Shown piece after piece: positions 48,441-59,798 of a stretch of 64,000 nucleotides of DNA (its first letter is position 1; the number at the start of each line of letters is the position of its first letter). Origin of the DNA: Vicia villosa (lineage: Eukaryota; Streptophyta; Magnoliopsida; Fabales; Fabaceae); the NCBI RefSeq assembly GCF_029867415.1, contig NC_081183.1, forward strand, positions 59,718,336 through 59,782,335. Reading direction: 5' to 3'. Both the position numbers and the translations under genes were made by a program. The notes beneath the pieces were generated by a model. That model saw only the letters and a program-made list of their open reading frames with translations. It did no database searches and was not told the DNA's origin.

Positions 48441-50075
48441 TAGCCTTATTACTAAAATTAAAACCAAAAACACGCTTCTACTGTTTCTCACTTTCTCTCT
48501 TTCTTTTTCTCTCTGCACGCGAACCAGAAACCCCACCCCTCACCGTCGTCGGTCCTCCGTCAACCTTATCGGTCCTCCGTCAACCTTATCGGTCCTCCGT
48601 CCACCACCATCGCGCGAACTTCTTCTCCTCCGTCCACCACCATCGTTTCGTCTCCGTCTCTTCTCCTCTGGTAGCAACTTGCTTTGCGCCACCCAGGTAT
48701 CACACTTCTCATAGCTTTTAACAAAACCCTAGATGTATCAATGTATCCTTGTGATTCTGAATTTGATGGAATGCTCTTTTCTTAAGGCCTTTGATATATA
48801 TATATATACATAATATTTCTGTTAGCAATTGCCTAGTTCCAGAAACGTGTGATTTTAGGTGATAGGGTTTGTTCCAGAAACTTCTAAGTGATAGGGTTTT
48901 GAGTTCTGTTGAACTGTGAAATGGTGGCTGTTGGATTGTTTGGGGTCTGCTTGTATGGTTTTCACAAAATATAAATTTAACCTCTTCTTATCTTTTGAGT
49001 TCTGTTCCATAGAGAGGCTCTTATTCTTAATTTGTGGTCTCCATTTATGTCCTTAGCCTCTTCTTATCTTAGTACAATTGAAATTGTGAGTCTCTTGTTA
49101 TCTTAGTAGAATTGAAATTGTGAGTAAAGTTTCTTGACTGTTGTATAAGATAGTGGAGGAGGTGCAATATTTCTCTACCAATGATGATATATGTAGTGGA
49201 TTTTGAGGCATGTCGGTATATACATACGTGTAAAGGTATATAACTAGCTAGTGGCATAACCGATGCCCATCATATATTTGGGCATAAAACTGAATATAAA
49301 TTAAATGATATAAAAATGAATATATACCTTATGAGAGTTGAATTAATGAGGAAGAGAGAAGGTAAAGAATGAAACAAGAGTGAGTTAATGTATATAGACA
49401 AGGATGATTCATAAGGTTTGCTTTTGAGCAAAAAGTTTTATAGCTTCGTGTTAGTAGTGGTGTATTTAATTAACTGCATCGTGTGTCTTGTGTTAGTAGT
49501 GTTAGTAGTGGTGTATTTAATTAACTGCATCATGAGCTATTCACCCATTCTTATTATAATCATACATTGAATTGAATTTCTTGTATAGGTCTGACTGGAT
49601 TGATAACTTTGGATCTCTTTGGAGCTCGTATCATTGACTCTGGTACTACATATTTAGGAGTATGTACACACATCAAACTATTGTTGATTTCCTTTGTTCA
49701 ATCGATTTTGTCTTGGTGGTTACTAACTTTGTGAATTTGCTATAGGGGTAACTTGTGTATAGTGAAAGTTTGATCGTTTCCCAGCCTAGTTCGACGTTTG
49801 GCGTTTTCTTGAGTTCGGTAACATCCGAGGTAAATTTCTTTCTCAAATTACTGGTATTATGATGAATTTGTCTGAAATTGTGTGATTATATATGTTACGT
49901 TTTATTGCTTCGGATTCATTCCGTTTATACTTTGCGTTTTGACAGAAACACATTAGTTTTATGTGTTTAGAGAGTTAATATAGGAGGTACTTACTAACTT
50001 TGTGAATTGAATTCGCCATAGGGGTTACTTGTGAAGAGTGGAAGTTTGACCGTTGTTGTTTAGCTTAATTAAGAC
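48441..50075 (+). other. CACTA 5' region upstream of the transposase ATG
   Basis: Contains a short tandem repeat 'cggtcctccgtcaacctta' (48550-48605), a (TA)n at 48788, and two copies of a 'tactaactttgtgaatt' to 'gtgaaagtttgatcg' segment (about 49722-49775 and 49988-50058). A possible captured exon lies at 49589-49660. The rest shows nothing recognised. Confidence 0.5.
49589..49660 (+). pseudogene. Possible captured aspartic-protease exon
   Basis: Between an AG (49588) and a GT (49661) the frame reads GARIIDSGTTYLG. The IIDSGTT stretch resembles the second active-site motif of plant pepsin-like proteases. It lies in CACTA 5' sequence with no other part of such a gene. The match is short and may be chance. 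Confidence 0.3.
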
Positions 50076-53000
50076 ATGGATAAGACATGGATGAATTCAA
50101 ACCGATTGTCGAAAGAGTACGAGAAAGGGGTATGGGAATTTGTTGAGTTTGCGGTTGCGAACTCCAAAGACCCGCTTCGAATGCCGTGTCCTTGCTTGGG
50201 TTGCTGTTATGCCGGGGGTAAGGTTGACGGGAATCAGTTGGGATCTCATTTACTACGGTTTGGAATTGATAGAAGTTATACATGTTGGACAATGCATGGT
50301 GAGAAAAGTACCGGGAATGCTGGGTCGAGGTGTAATAGGAAGTATGCTTCAAACGACGATTGCACAGACACATACGATTGTGATCGAGTCGAAGAGATTG
50401 CAGAAGCGCTGGAAGAAGATCTAGCGGATTGTCCCAAAATGTTTGAGAGGTTGGTAAGCGATGCAGAGAAACCGTTGTATGATGGTTGTTCAAAATTCAC
50501 AAGATTGTCTGCGGTGTTAAAGTTGTACAACTTAAAGGCGGACAATGGATGGTCGGATAAAAGTTTCACAGAGTTATTAGCCCTTATGAAAGATATGCTA
50601 CCAGAGGATAATGTTCTTCCCAATCGAACGTATGAAGCCAAAAAGATGTTGTCTTCTATTGGAATGAGCTATGATAAGATACACGCATGTCCAAACGATT
50701 GCGTTTTGTTTCGAAACGAGTATGCAGCGTTGAATGAGTGTCCTAAATGTGGTGCCCCTCGATATAAGAAAAAGTTGTCTCCTGCTAAAGTCTTATGGTA
50801 TTTTCCTATAATTCCGAGATTTAGACGCATGTATCGTAGTGAGACCGATTCAAGACACTTGACTTGGCATGCAGATGAAAGAATTATTGATGGAAAGTTG
50901 CGACATCCGGCAGACTCACCACAATGGAGTAAAGTTGATACTGAATATCCTGAATTTGGAAAAGAAGCAAGAAACCTTCGGTTGTCATTGTCTACTGATG
51001 GAATGAACCCGCATGGTATTCAAAGTATCTCGCATAGCACATGGCCTGTGATTCTTATGATTTATAACTTACCTCCGTGGCTATGTATGAAGCGTAAGTA
51101 CATAATGTTATCTATGCTAATTTCTGGGCCTAAACAACCAGGGAATGACATAGACGTATACTTGGCACCCTTAATCGAAGATTTAAAGTTTTTGTGGGAG
51201 AGAGGTGTGGAGGTTTACGATGGGTATAGGAAAGAAAGTTTCAACTAGAGGGCGATGTTGTTTGGAACAATTAATGATTTTCCAGCATACGGAAATCTAT
51301 CCGGGTACAGCAACAAGGGTCAAAAGGCGTGTCCTGTTTGTGAAGATGAAACCGATACGACACGATTGGCGCTTTGTCAGAAGAATGTCTTTCTCGGCCA
51401 TCGTAGATTCTTAAATTCTAATCATCACTACCGTGGGTGGAGAAAAGCATTCAATGGAGAGGCCGAACATCGTACAGCCCCGCCTTTTTTGTCAGGTGAT
51501 CAAATTTTTGAAAAGGTGAAAGATGTGAGCACTCAGTTTGGCAAGCCTTTTGCACATTCAATTGTCAAGGGTGGGTGGAAGAAGAAGTCAATTTTCTTTG
51601 AACTTCCATATTGGAAGTCGTTGTACGTAAGACATTTCCTGGATGTTATGCATATTGAAAAAAATGTATTTGACAGCGTTATAGGTACGCTACTCAATAT
51701 ACAAGGAAAGTCTAAGGATGGCGTTAACATAAGGAATGACATGGTAAACATGGGGATGAGAACTGAATTGGGGCCCGTGACGAAAGGAAGACGAACATAT
51801 CTGCCACCTGCTGTTTACACTCTATCTAGAAAGGAGAAGAAAACATTGTGTAAGTTCCTCAGTGAAGTAAAAGTTCCAGAAGGCTACTCTTCAGATATTA
51901 GAAGACTTGTGTCCATGAAAGACCTCAAGTTAAAGAGTTTGAAGACGCATGATTGCCATGTTATAATGGAACATTTTTTACCAATAGGTATACGTTCTAT
52001 TCTGCCAGAAAAAGTAAGAAGCGCAATAACTAAGCTGTGTTTCTTCTTCAGGTCTATTTGCAGTAAGGTGGTCGATCCCGCGATCTTACCAACATTGCAA
52101 AATGAGATAGTTGTTACTTTATGTGATCTTGAAATGTATTTTCCTCCCTCATTTTTTGACATAATGGTTCATCTAGTCGTTCATCTTGTGAAAGAGACAC
52201 AACTGTGCGGACCAGCTTATATGAGATGGATGTACCCTGCTGAACGTTATATGAAAATATTAAAAGGGTACGTGAAAAACAGAAGTCGACCGGAGGGTTG
52301 TATTGCCGAGCGATACGTTGCTGAAGAAGCGGTTGAGTTTTGTACTGAATATCTGTCAAATGTTCAATCAATTGGACTCCCCAAATCTCATATTGTCGAA
52401 AAAAAAGAAGGAAAAAGGCTAATTGGAAATAAAGTTGTGACAGTATCAATGGTCGAACGGGATCAAGTGCACTTGTATGTTCTGCACAATGAGATTGAGG
52501 TTGAGCCGTTTGTTGAAATGCACAAAGTTGTTCTCCGAGATTTAAATCCAAATAGAAATGAGAACTGGATAGTACGAGAGCACAATCGAAGTTTCATACC
52601 GTGGTTTAGAGATCATATTTATTCAAAGTATCGTTCAGATCCTGCTTCAGTAACAGAAAGGTTGAGATGTTTAGCCTATGGTCCATCTGTAATTGTACTT
52701 TCTTATAGCGCATACGCAATTAATGGATACACATTTTATACCAAAGAACAGGATGATAAAAGTACTATGCAAAATAGTGGTGTTACCTTGGTAGCTGAAG
52801 CTATGCACATATCAAGTGCGAATGACTTAAATCCGAAATTTGCAAATTTGTCATATTTTGGGGTTATCGAGCGCATTTTGGTGTTTGATTACGCGAAGTT
52901 TCAGATTCCTGTATTTGGTTGCAAGTGGGTTGAAAATAATAGTGGCGTACGAATGGATAAGTCAGGATTTTTACAAGTGGATCTCAATAGGGTAGGGTAC

Positions 53001-53291
53001 AAAGATGAGCCTTTCATTCTAGCCTCTCAAGCTAAACAAGTGTTCTATGTCAATGATCCGACAAGTACAAAATGGTCTATAGTGCTTTTATCTAACAAAA
53101 TAGTTGATGAAAAAATTGAAGATCAAGGTGATATTGGTGTTGGCATTGAATCTTGTACAAGAAACGATCAAAATGAGAATGAATCTTGTATTAGAAATGA
53201 TCATAATGAGGGTATTTGGATCAATCCAACCGTCCGCATTGTTAAGAGACGCGTAGTACACAAACCTACCAAGAAAAGAAAGAGACGTTAG
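50076..53291 (+). pseudogene. CACTA tnp2-type transposase with one in-frame stop
   Basis: This enzyme cuts the element out by its ends. The frame is continuous for 1071 codons except for TAG at 51246-51248 (codon 391), which splits it into 390 and 678 codons. Domains in order: an N-terminal transposase-associated region with CPCLGC (residues about 1-75); Transposase_21 (about 250-560) with STDGMNPHG and DVMHIEKNVFDS; a DUF4218-like region (about 695-790) with HLVVHLVKE and YMRWMYPAERYMK; a DUF4216-like region (about 925-990). The C-terminus is basic (KRKRR). The start ATGGATAAGACATGG is supported by the family-like N-terminus. The stop is probably one base from a Leu codon. It may still be partly functional if read through, but as written it is broken. 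The first 182 codons are repeated inverted at 59251-59798. Confidence 0.9.
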
Positions 53292-53748
53292 TGATAAAGG
53301 TAATAGTATACATAGTCCGACTAATTTGTTTTATTCAATTTGGTGCATATTCTCGTTTTGTACATAACTTTTGAACCATGTATCCGCTTGTTGACTTCTT
53401 TACATGTAACTATACTATTTTGACGATTCCGGAGCTGCTCATGCACTTATCTTTACATTTCGGGACTATTTTTTTATCGGTTTTGCTTCTGCCCGTAATC
53501 AAAAGTCGGGCTTAGGGTCTGAATTTCGGAAAACCGACTTTGTTTTTGAGTCCGTGGCGACGTTTTACCATAGCCATGTAAATTTCGTTCAATTCCGATA
53601 ACTTTCTTTTTTTACGCTTATTTTGATTTGTACCGATTTCGTTTCCGATTTACTTGTACATGCATGGTTTGACTTCCATTTGACTTGTATAGATTGTTAG
53701 CTTATTAATAGTGTACTAATGTGCTTTAGTTTGTTTGATACAGGTTCA
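53292..53748 (+). other. Intergenic region between the two CACTA genes
   Basis: A/T-rich and without an ORF. An AG at 53742-53743, just before the downstream ATG, could be the acceptor of a leader intron. Confidence 0.45.
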
Positions 53749-56700
53749 ATGGCTTCAGATAGAGATGCTCCACCTGAAAACCCACCTGAAAACTTACAAG
53801 AAAACTCACAAGAAAGAGTTGCTTCGGATACAAATGCTCCACCTGATACTGAAGCAAAAGAGGTTGCACGAGGCATCACTATTATGAGGGGAATCATACG
53901 ACATAGAGACCAAGGATTAGTATACCGATTGGAATGGAATTCTGATAAACAACCAATTGGTCCTAATTCTGCAAAGTTGACAAGTTATATTGGTACACTT
54001 GTCCGTATGCATATTCCGGTCTCCATAGCTACCTGGAAATCGAAAACGAAAAATTTAGAATTGGAGGAGAAAAAACAAGCGATTTGGGAAGAGCTTCAGG
54101 TATATATCATATATGGTTAATTGTTGTTATTATCTTGACGATAAATTGTTTAAATTATTTATACTAACACACTATGCGTACGTTTTTTTGCAGAGGACTT
54201 TTGAGATACCAGATGAACGTAAAAGCTACATACTTAGTTTGGCCGGCAAGAGATATAGAGGGTGGAAAAGTTTTTTGACAAACACCTATCTTAAGGATAA
54301 AGATGGAAAATTTCTTGAAGATGCACCGGGACGGCCAACAAAGTATGCGACCTTCATTGATGAAGCAGATTGGGCTGAGTTTGTAAAGCAAAGAGATGAA
54401 GCTTTTCAGAAAAAGAGTGCCACGAATAGGGAGAGAGCATCCAAACCCGCGTATCCATACAAAAAAGGGCGTTTGGGATATGCACGCTTAGAGGATAAAA
54501 TTGTAAGTAAATAGAAATTCGATTTAATTAATTGTCTACATGTGCATGTTTTAATTGACGATTTTATCGTTTGTGTCAATGCATAGTTGGAGGAGACTAA
54601 AAGTGAGGAAGCTTCACTTCCTGTACATGTGTTGTGGAAGGAAGCTCGTGTGGGCAAGAATCACGCTGTCGATCCCGATGTTCAGAGAGTTTATACTGAA
54701 TGTGTAAGTATAATACTATGTCTTTAATTAAATCAAATGTTTTTTAATATATAAATGACTTTTTATCTCCACTAATAATTATTTAAATGTAAATGAATTA
54801 CAGGAGACCTTGTCGCAATCGGCATCCACCGGTGAGGAGAGCGTACTTAGTAGAGTACTAGATGCTCCCGAGTATCCCGGTCGGGTGAGGGGTAAGGGTC
54901 ATGGTGTGACTCCAACCTCTTTTTATAAGAGTTCTAGGAGAAGATCAAATCTTACCAATGAAGAAGTGTTGCAAAAGTTGCAGGAATTGCAAGCACAGGT
55001 CTCTGAATTGCAAAGAGATAAAGATATGTATATGAGAGAAAAGTGCAACACTTCATCGGTGAGAGAAACTAGTGATAAGGCTAGTATCAACTATCAAAAG
55101 AAATTTCCCGAGGTAATTATAAGTTTTTTTCCTTACAAACTGTTCTATTTTATTAATGATAATGACTTTATATTTACTTTTGGTTTAGGGCATTTCATCT
55201 TGCCAACTATACTTATCGGAACCGAATTATCGACTAGTTGGCAAGGGAAAAGTGCACAACACTTCGGGAGATTTACTTCACCACAGACCGCTCCCGGATG
55301 GACACCTGAAAGTATCGGTGGATGTTGTATTAGATCGTGATGCGATTCTACCGGTACCTGACATGGTCTCAGAGACGACATTGCTGCGAGATGCAATAGG
55401 ATCGTTTGTTGCATGGCCCTCGGAGCTCATTACCATTAGTGATGAGGTAAATTGAAAACGATTATGAATCATTTAGTTTTCGAATGTCAATTCTAAACCG
55501 TTTATTAATTATGTTTTACATTTTATTTTTAGACTGCTCCTATAAAACCCGCAATTAAGGGTAAAGGGATTTTACAGGAGGAGGAGTCTGTTGCATCGCT
55601 AAAAGAGGTACATTTAAAGTGTTAATATATAATCTGAATCAAAATATGCATGATTTTATATTTTACCTAACTTATATGATTTTTAGGCATCCGCTCGGGA
55701 GTCACAACAAGTGACGCAGCAGGTTCGTAGCGTACCACCCAGTGGTCCTCCGAAGCAAGCGGCAAGAAAAGGCGGTGCTTTTGTGCCTCGATACCGGGCG
55801 ACACTCGCAACAATGGTTGATATGTCCGATATGAAGGATGGTGCTTTACGGGAAATCGATATGGATGAAAGTGTCTTCGGTATTGAGTTCAAGTCACATA
55901 TTACAATTGAAGACTTGCAAGAGATTTTTAACCATGATCAACTAGGCGTCAGTAATATGCAATCATACATCCGGTAATATTCACTCATCCGATATATTAT
56001 TTAATTAGTCCCACAATATAATTTATTTACACTTTTCAATGAAAAGAATCTAATGTTTATTATGTTTTTATTTAAGGTTGTTGTATGACAGAGTGTTGCG
56101 CGGGACTGCATTGTCTAACAGATTCCGGTTCGTGTCTTCCGCCCATTGCAGCGGAATGGAAATTGTTTCGGATCCGGAATCTGTTAGACAGCGCTTAGTC
56201 GATAGATTCATGTCCACCGGCAATACAGAATGTCTGCATCTTTGGGCGTATAATACCCGACCAGTAGGGTTAGTTTCTCATTCTTTATTCATCTAATCTC
56301 TGTTTCTTTAGTGTATAGCAATATTTTCATATAACCTATTGTTTTAATTTATAGAGCACACTGGTTGCTGCTTGCTATCAACCCGATAAGGGAAGTCGTG
56401 TATTATCTGAATTCGGTAAAGGGTGAATGGACCAATTATCCGGCCATGAAGGAAATCGTTGATTTGTAAGTGGGATCGTTCTAAATATATATTCGTGTAT
56501 ATTTATATATTTACTTATTTGTGGGATTGATCTAAACATATGCTTTTATATATTTGTTAATTAGATCAATACAAGTATTCCGTAGTCAACGGGACGCACA
56601 GGTATCCCGGACTAAATCAAACAACATCACCTGGATCGAAGTGCAGGTACATTACTTTTCACAAATTTGCTTATAATATTTATGCTACTTGGTAAAACAA

Positions 56701-57024
56701 GACAACTTATATAGAATCTTATTTGTTTTTCTATGTAGTGTCCGCTACAGCGTAACAGTTCAGACTGCGGATACTTTGTATTGAGGTTTATGAAAGAAAT
56801 CATTCAGGCGAATCAATTAGAGATTCCTCCCACGGTATAAAGTTATAACTTAAGATAATTTCATATAATTTATTACATTTACCTAAATATATTATTCATA
56901 TTATGTTTTTGTTTTATAGTACCTTGACGAATTCCGTGCTGCTGGGTACTCGAAGCTAAAGTTAGAAGAAATCAAAGAGGAATTGTGTCAATTTTATATT
57001 AAGCTATTTTTCATGCAGATTTGA
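53749..57024 (+). CDS. CACTA second protein: Transposase_24-like with Ulp1/C48-like domain, 12 exons
   Basis: Twelve exons with GT-AG borders join into one open frame of 763 codons: 53749-54099, 54194-54502, 54587-54703, 54804-55112, 55189-55446, 55533-55607, 55687-55973, 56077-56268, 56355-56465, 56565-56646, 56739-56834, 56920-57024. Phases match at every junction and no stop appears. Residues about 90-220 resemble Transposase_24 (RGWKSFLTNTYLKD). A leucine-rich coiled coil spans about 311-340. WPSEL near 440 belongs to a region common in these proteins. The C-terminal part is a C48-like (Ulp1) fold with His635 (AHWLLLAINP), Gln701 and Cys707 (SSDCGYFVLRF). The usual Asp is Asn652 (YYLNS). 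Its job may be end binding, as for TNPA, with a desumoylase-like activity uncertain. Start and exon joins are my reading and await RNA evidence. Confidence 0.75.
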
Positions 57025-57280
57025 ACTATAATATTGTTGATTTTGTAATGATGTATATATATAATTTTGTAATGATGTATATATATAATTTTGGATATTA
57101 TAATGGTATATATTAGTATATATATTGTCTTACTGATGGCTGAAATAATATAGTCGAAAATATATTACAGGTCGAAAATATATTACAGGTCGAAAATATT
57201 ACAGGTCGAAAACATTACAGGTCGACTGGGAGGATTAAATTATAGGCTGCACATAAAAATACCTCATTTAGCAACTACAG
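57025..57280 (+). other. CACTA region after the second gene
   Basis: A/T-rich, with a tandem of 'gtaatgatgtatatatataatttt' (57047-57092) and four short copies of 'attacaggtcgaaaa' (57168-57222). No ORF. Confidence 0.5.
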
Positions 57281-57789
57281 CGCTTCTAAAAAGCGCTCTT
57301 AAAGGTCCACATACTAGAGCGCTTCTTAGTAAAAGCGCTGGCAAAGACCAGTAAAAAAGCAAAAAAAATTAAAAAATTACGCAGCATACAAAAGCGCTTT
57401 TGGAAAAGCGCTCTGGTAGGCCCCCCTATGAGAGCGCTTTTTCTGGAAAAAGCGCTCTCATAGGGGGGCCTACCAGAGCGCTTTTCCAAAAGCGCTTTTG
57501 TATGCTGCGTAATTTTTTAATTTTTTTTGCTTTTTTACTGGTCTTTGCCAGCGCTTTTACTAAGAAGCGCTCTTAAAGGGGGGTCTACCAGAGCGCTTTT
57601 TCCAGGAAAGCGCTCTTATAGGGGGTCCTACCAGAGCGCTTTTTCCAGGAAAGCGCTCTTAAAGGGGGGGTCTACCAGAGCGCTTTTAAAAGCGCTTTCG
57701 TAGCCTACGCCAGCGCTGGCTTTGGCAGCGCTTTAAAGCGCTGTTAAAGGCCAAAAAAAGCGCTGTGAAAGCCCTTGTACGGCGTAGTG
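57281..57789 (+). repeat. CACTA right subterminal repeats and terminus
   Basis: AGCGCT-centred units continue to the terminal GGCGTAGTG (57781-57789). The last part (57580-57720) has units 'gagcgctttttccaggaaagcgctctta' with G tracts. A perfect palindrome at 57316-57573 is embedded here. Confidence 0.8.
57316..57573. repeat. Perfect 258-bp palindrome
   Basis: Arms 57316-57443 and 57446-57573 are reverse complements with a 2-bp centre (TG, 57444-57445). I compared the arms directly: the poly-A/T stretches, 'accagtaaaaaagc' and the AGCGCT units all mirror with no mismatch. Pairing ends at 57315/57574. Confidence 0.9.
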
Positions 57790-59253
57790 ATCATAGCGAC
57801 TACACGATAAATTTCCAAAAGTCTTAAATCAACTGCATAAAATCTCTGCCATATTTGATCTTTTACTCCAATTCAAGACAAAGAAAAAGATAAGAAATAA
57901 TATCAAATAATATACAAAAGTAAATATAAAACAAATTAAACTTAATTCATTCTTTTTGTGATTTTTTTTTGGAATTGATTTTAAGTTAATTAACAAGCTA
58001 ATTAAACAAATAATTATACAAATAATTAAACTTAACAAGAAAAATATTATTTTATATGTCAAAAATTAGATTGTAAAAATATAAACCTAAATCTAAAAGG
58101 AAAATATTTTTGGAGTTTTTTGATTGGTTGAAAATAATTTTAAAAAAACAATATTTACATAATTATTAATTAATTAAGCAAAATAAATTAATTATGAAAA
58201 GAAATAAAATATTTTTATGTTAAAAATTAAATAAACATTTTATCAACTTAAAACTAAAATTAAAACATTTTTTTTTGAGAAATTGAAAATATGCATAAAT
58301 ATGGAGTTTTTTAATTCATGAACTCCTAACACTACTACATATTAAAAATTACATTGTACTTACTCTATGATGTCCCAAGAGTGGAATAGAGTGATTGAAA
58401 TTGATTGAAAATGGCTATTTGAATGAGCCTTGATTTTTACAAGTTTCTTGAAACTTTTGAAAAATATAAACTTAAACTATGACTTTGTGGTGATTGTTGT
58501 TGTTCTTTGTGTTCCTCCCCTTTTTTTCCTCCTCTTGAATGAAGAAAATGAAGCTCTATTTATAGGCAAATGATTTGATCTTGAACTCTTGCAAGTTGGA
58601 ATTTTCATGATTGATTTTGGAAAAGAATATAAAATGGAATATTTTTCAATAAGTGCATTTGCTTAACCATGGTTAAAACACTCAAGTGTTATTATTTCCA
58701 ATCTCAAATATTATCTTGAAGCATCTTTGAATTAGTCTTGATTGGCAACCATAAGCATCTTTGATAATATCTTTGAATTATCTCACTTTAATTGAATTTT
58801 AAATAAATAAAATTCAATATAAAATGAAATAAAAAATGTCATGAACCATGGATAGGTTGTGAATATCTTTAAACATATGAGAATCAAGATTGAATCACAA
58901 AAGAATTGGCCTTTTTGAAAAAAAATCAACTTTTGGTCATTACTTGTTTCATGCATTCTTCCAAAAAAGGTCAACTTCATCAAGGCATATCTCCCTCAAT
59001 TTTGATCCTATGAAAGTGTTCTTGTACTTTTTGGAAAGCCCAAGATGTCCTCTACAAGCCAGTTTGGAAGCGTTTTTGTATTTGGAGAAGTTATCTTGAT
59101 GATATGGGCTTTGACAAAAAACTGCTTTTTGTTGACTTTGAAAATGACCTGTAATGTTTTGGCTTATATCTCTTAGGCGGAAACATTTCTTGACCTCGGA
59201 CCCAACATCAGAGTTGTAGAGAATTGAATTTCCTTGAGAATGAGCTTCGGTTG
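57790..59253 (-). repeat. Segment A': inverted copy of 46608-48071
   Basis: It begins ATCATAGCGAC directly after the CACTA terminus and is the reverse complement of segment A throughout, ending at TTG (59251-59253). No net indel. It holds a second copy of the LTR TATA box (58554-58566), pointing left, toward the CACTA. Confidence 0.9.
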
Positions 59254-59798
59254 GGAAGAACATTATCCTCTGGTAGCATATCTTTCATAAGGGCTAATAA
59301 CTCTGTGAAACTTTTATCCGACCATCCATTGTCCGCCTTTAAGTTGTACAACTTTAACACCGCAGACAATCTTGTGAATTTTGAACAACCATCATACAAC
59401 GGTTTCTCTGCATCGCTTACCAACCTCTCAAACATTTTGGGACAATCCGCTAGATCTTCTTCCAGCGCTTCTGCAATCTCTTCGACTCGATCACAATCGT
59501 ATGTGTCTGTGCAATCGTCGTTTGAAGCATACTTCCTATTACACCTCGACCCAGCATTCCCGGTACTTTTCTCACCATGCATTGTCCAACATGTATAACT
59601 TCTATCAATTCCAAACCGTAGTAAATGAGATCCCAACTGATTCCCGTCAACCTTACCCCCGGCATAACAGCAACCCAAGCAAGGACACGGCATTCGAAGC
59701 GGGTCTTTGGAGTTCGCAACCGCAAACTCAACAAATTCCCATACCCCTTTCTCGTACTCTTTCGACAATCGGTTTGAATTCATCCATGTCTTATCCAT
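59251..59798 (-). pseudogene. 5' fragment of the CACTA transposase gene (inverted)
   Basis: It starts at the same ATG (59798) and reads the same first 182 codons as 50076-50623, then runs into LTR segment A' at the junction. The trailing residues of the apparent ORF down to 59208 are LTR sequence. It lacks the catalytic part. Confidence 0.9.

Larger units (their letters stand above)
48073..57789 (+). mobile_element. CACTA (En/Spm) transposon, 9.7 kb
   Basis: The ends are CACTACGCC at 48073 and GGCGTAGTG at 57789. Copies of an AGCGCT-centred subterminal motif fill about 350 bp at the left and 500 bp at the right. Two genes are on the plus strand: a tnp2-type transposase and a multi-exon gene with a C48-like domain. 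The flank is GAT with one extra A at the left (48072), and ATC at the right, where an inverted copy of segment A begins. The second GAT is at 61803, after the inverted CACTA fragment. Confidence 0.9.

Noticed and set aside
48199..48714. ORFs in the CACTA 5' region as genes
   Set aside because: They translate subterminal repeats and change frame between the two inverted copies because of a single homopolymer base.
59208..59798. A separate small transposase gene of 196 codons
   Set aside because: It is the duplicated 5' end of the CACTA transposase fused by chance to LTR sequence at 59251.
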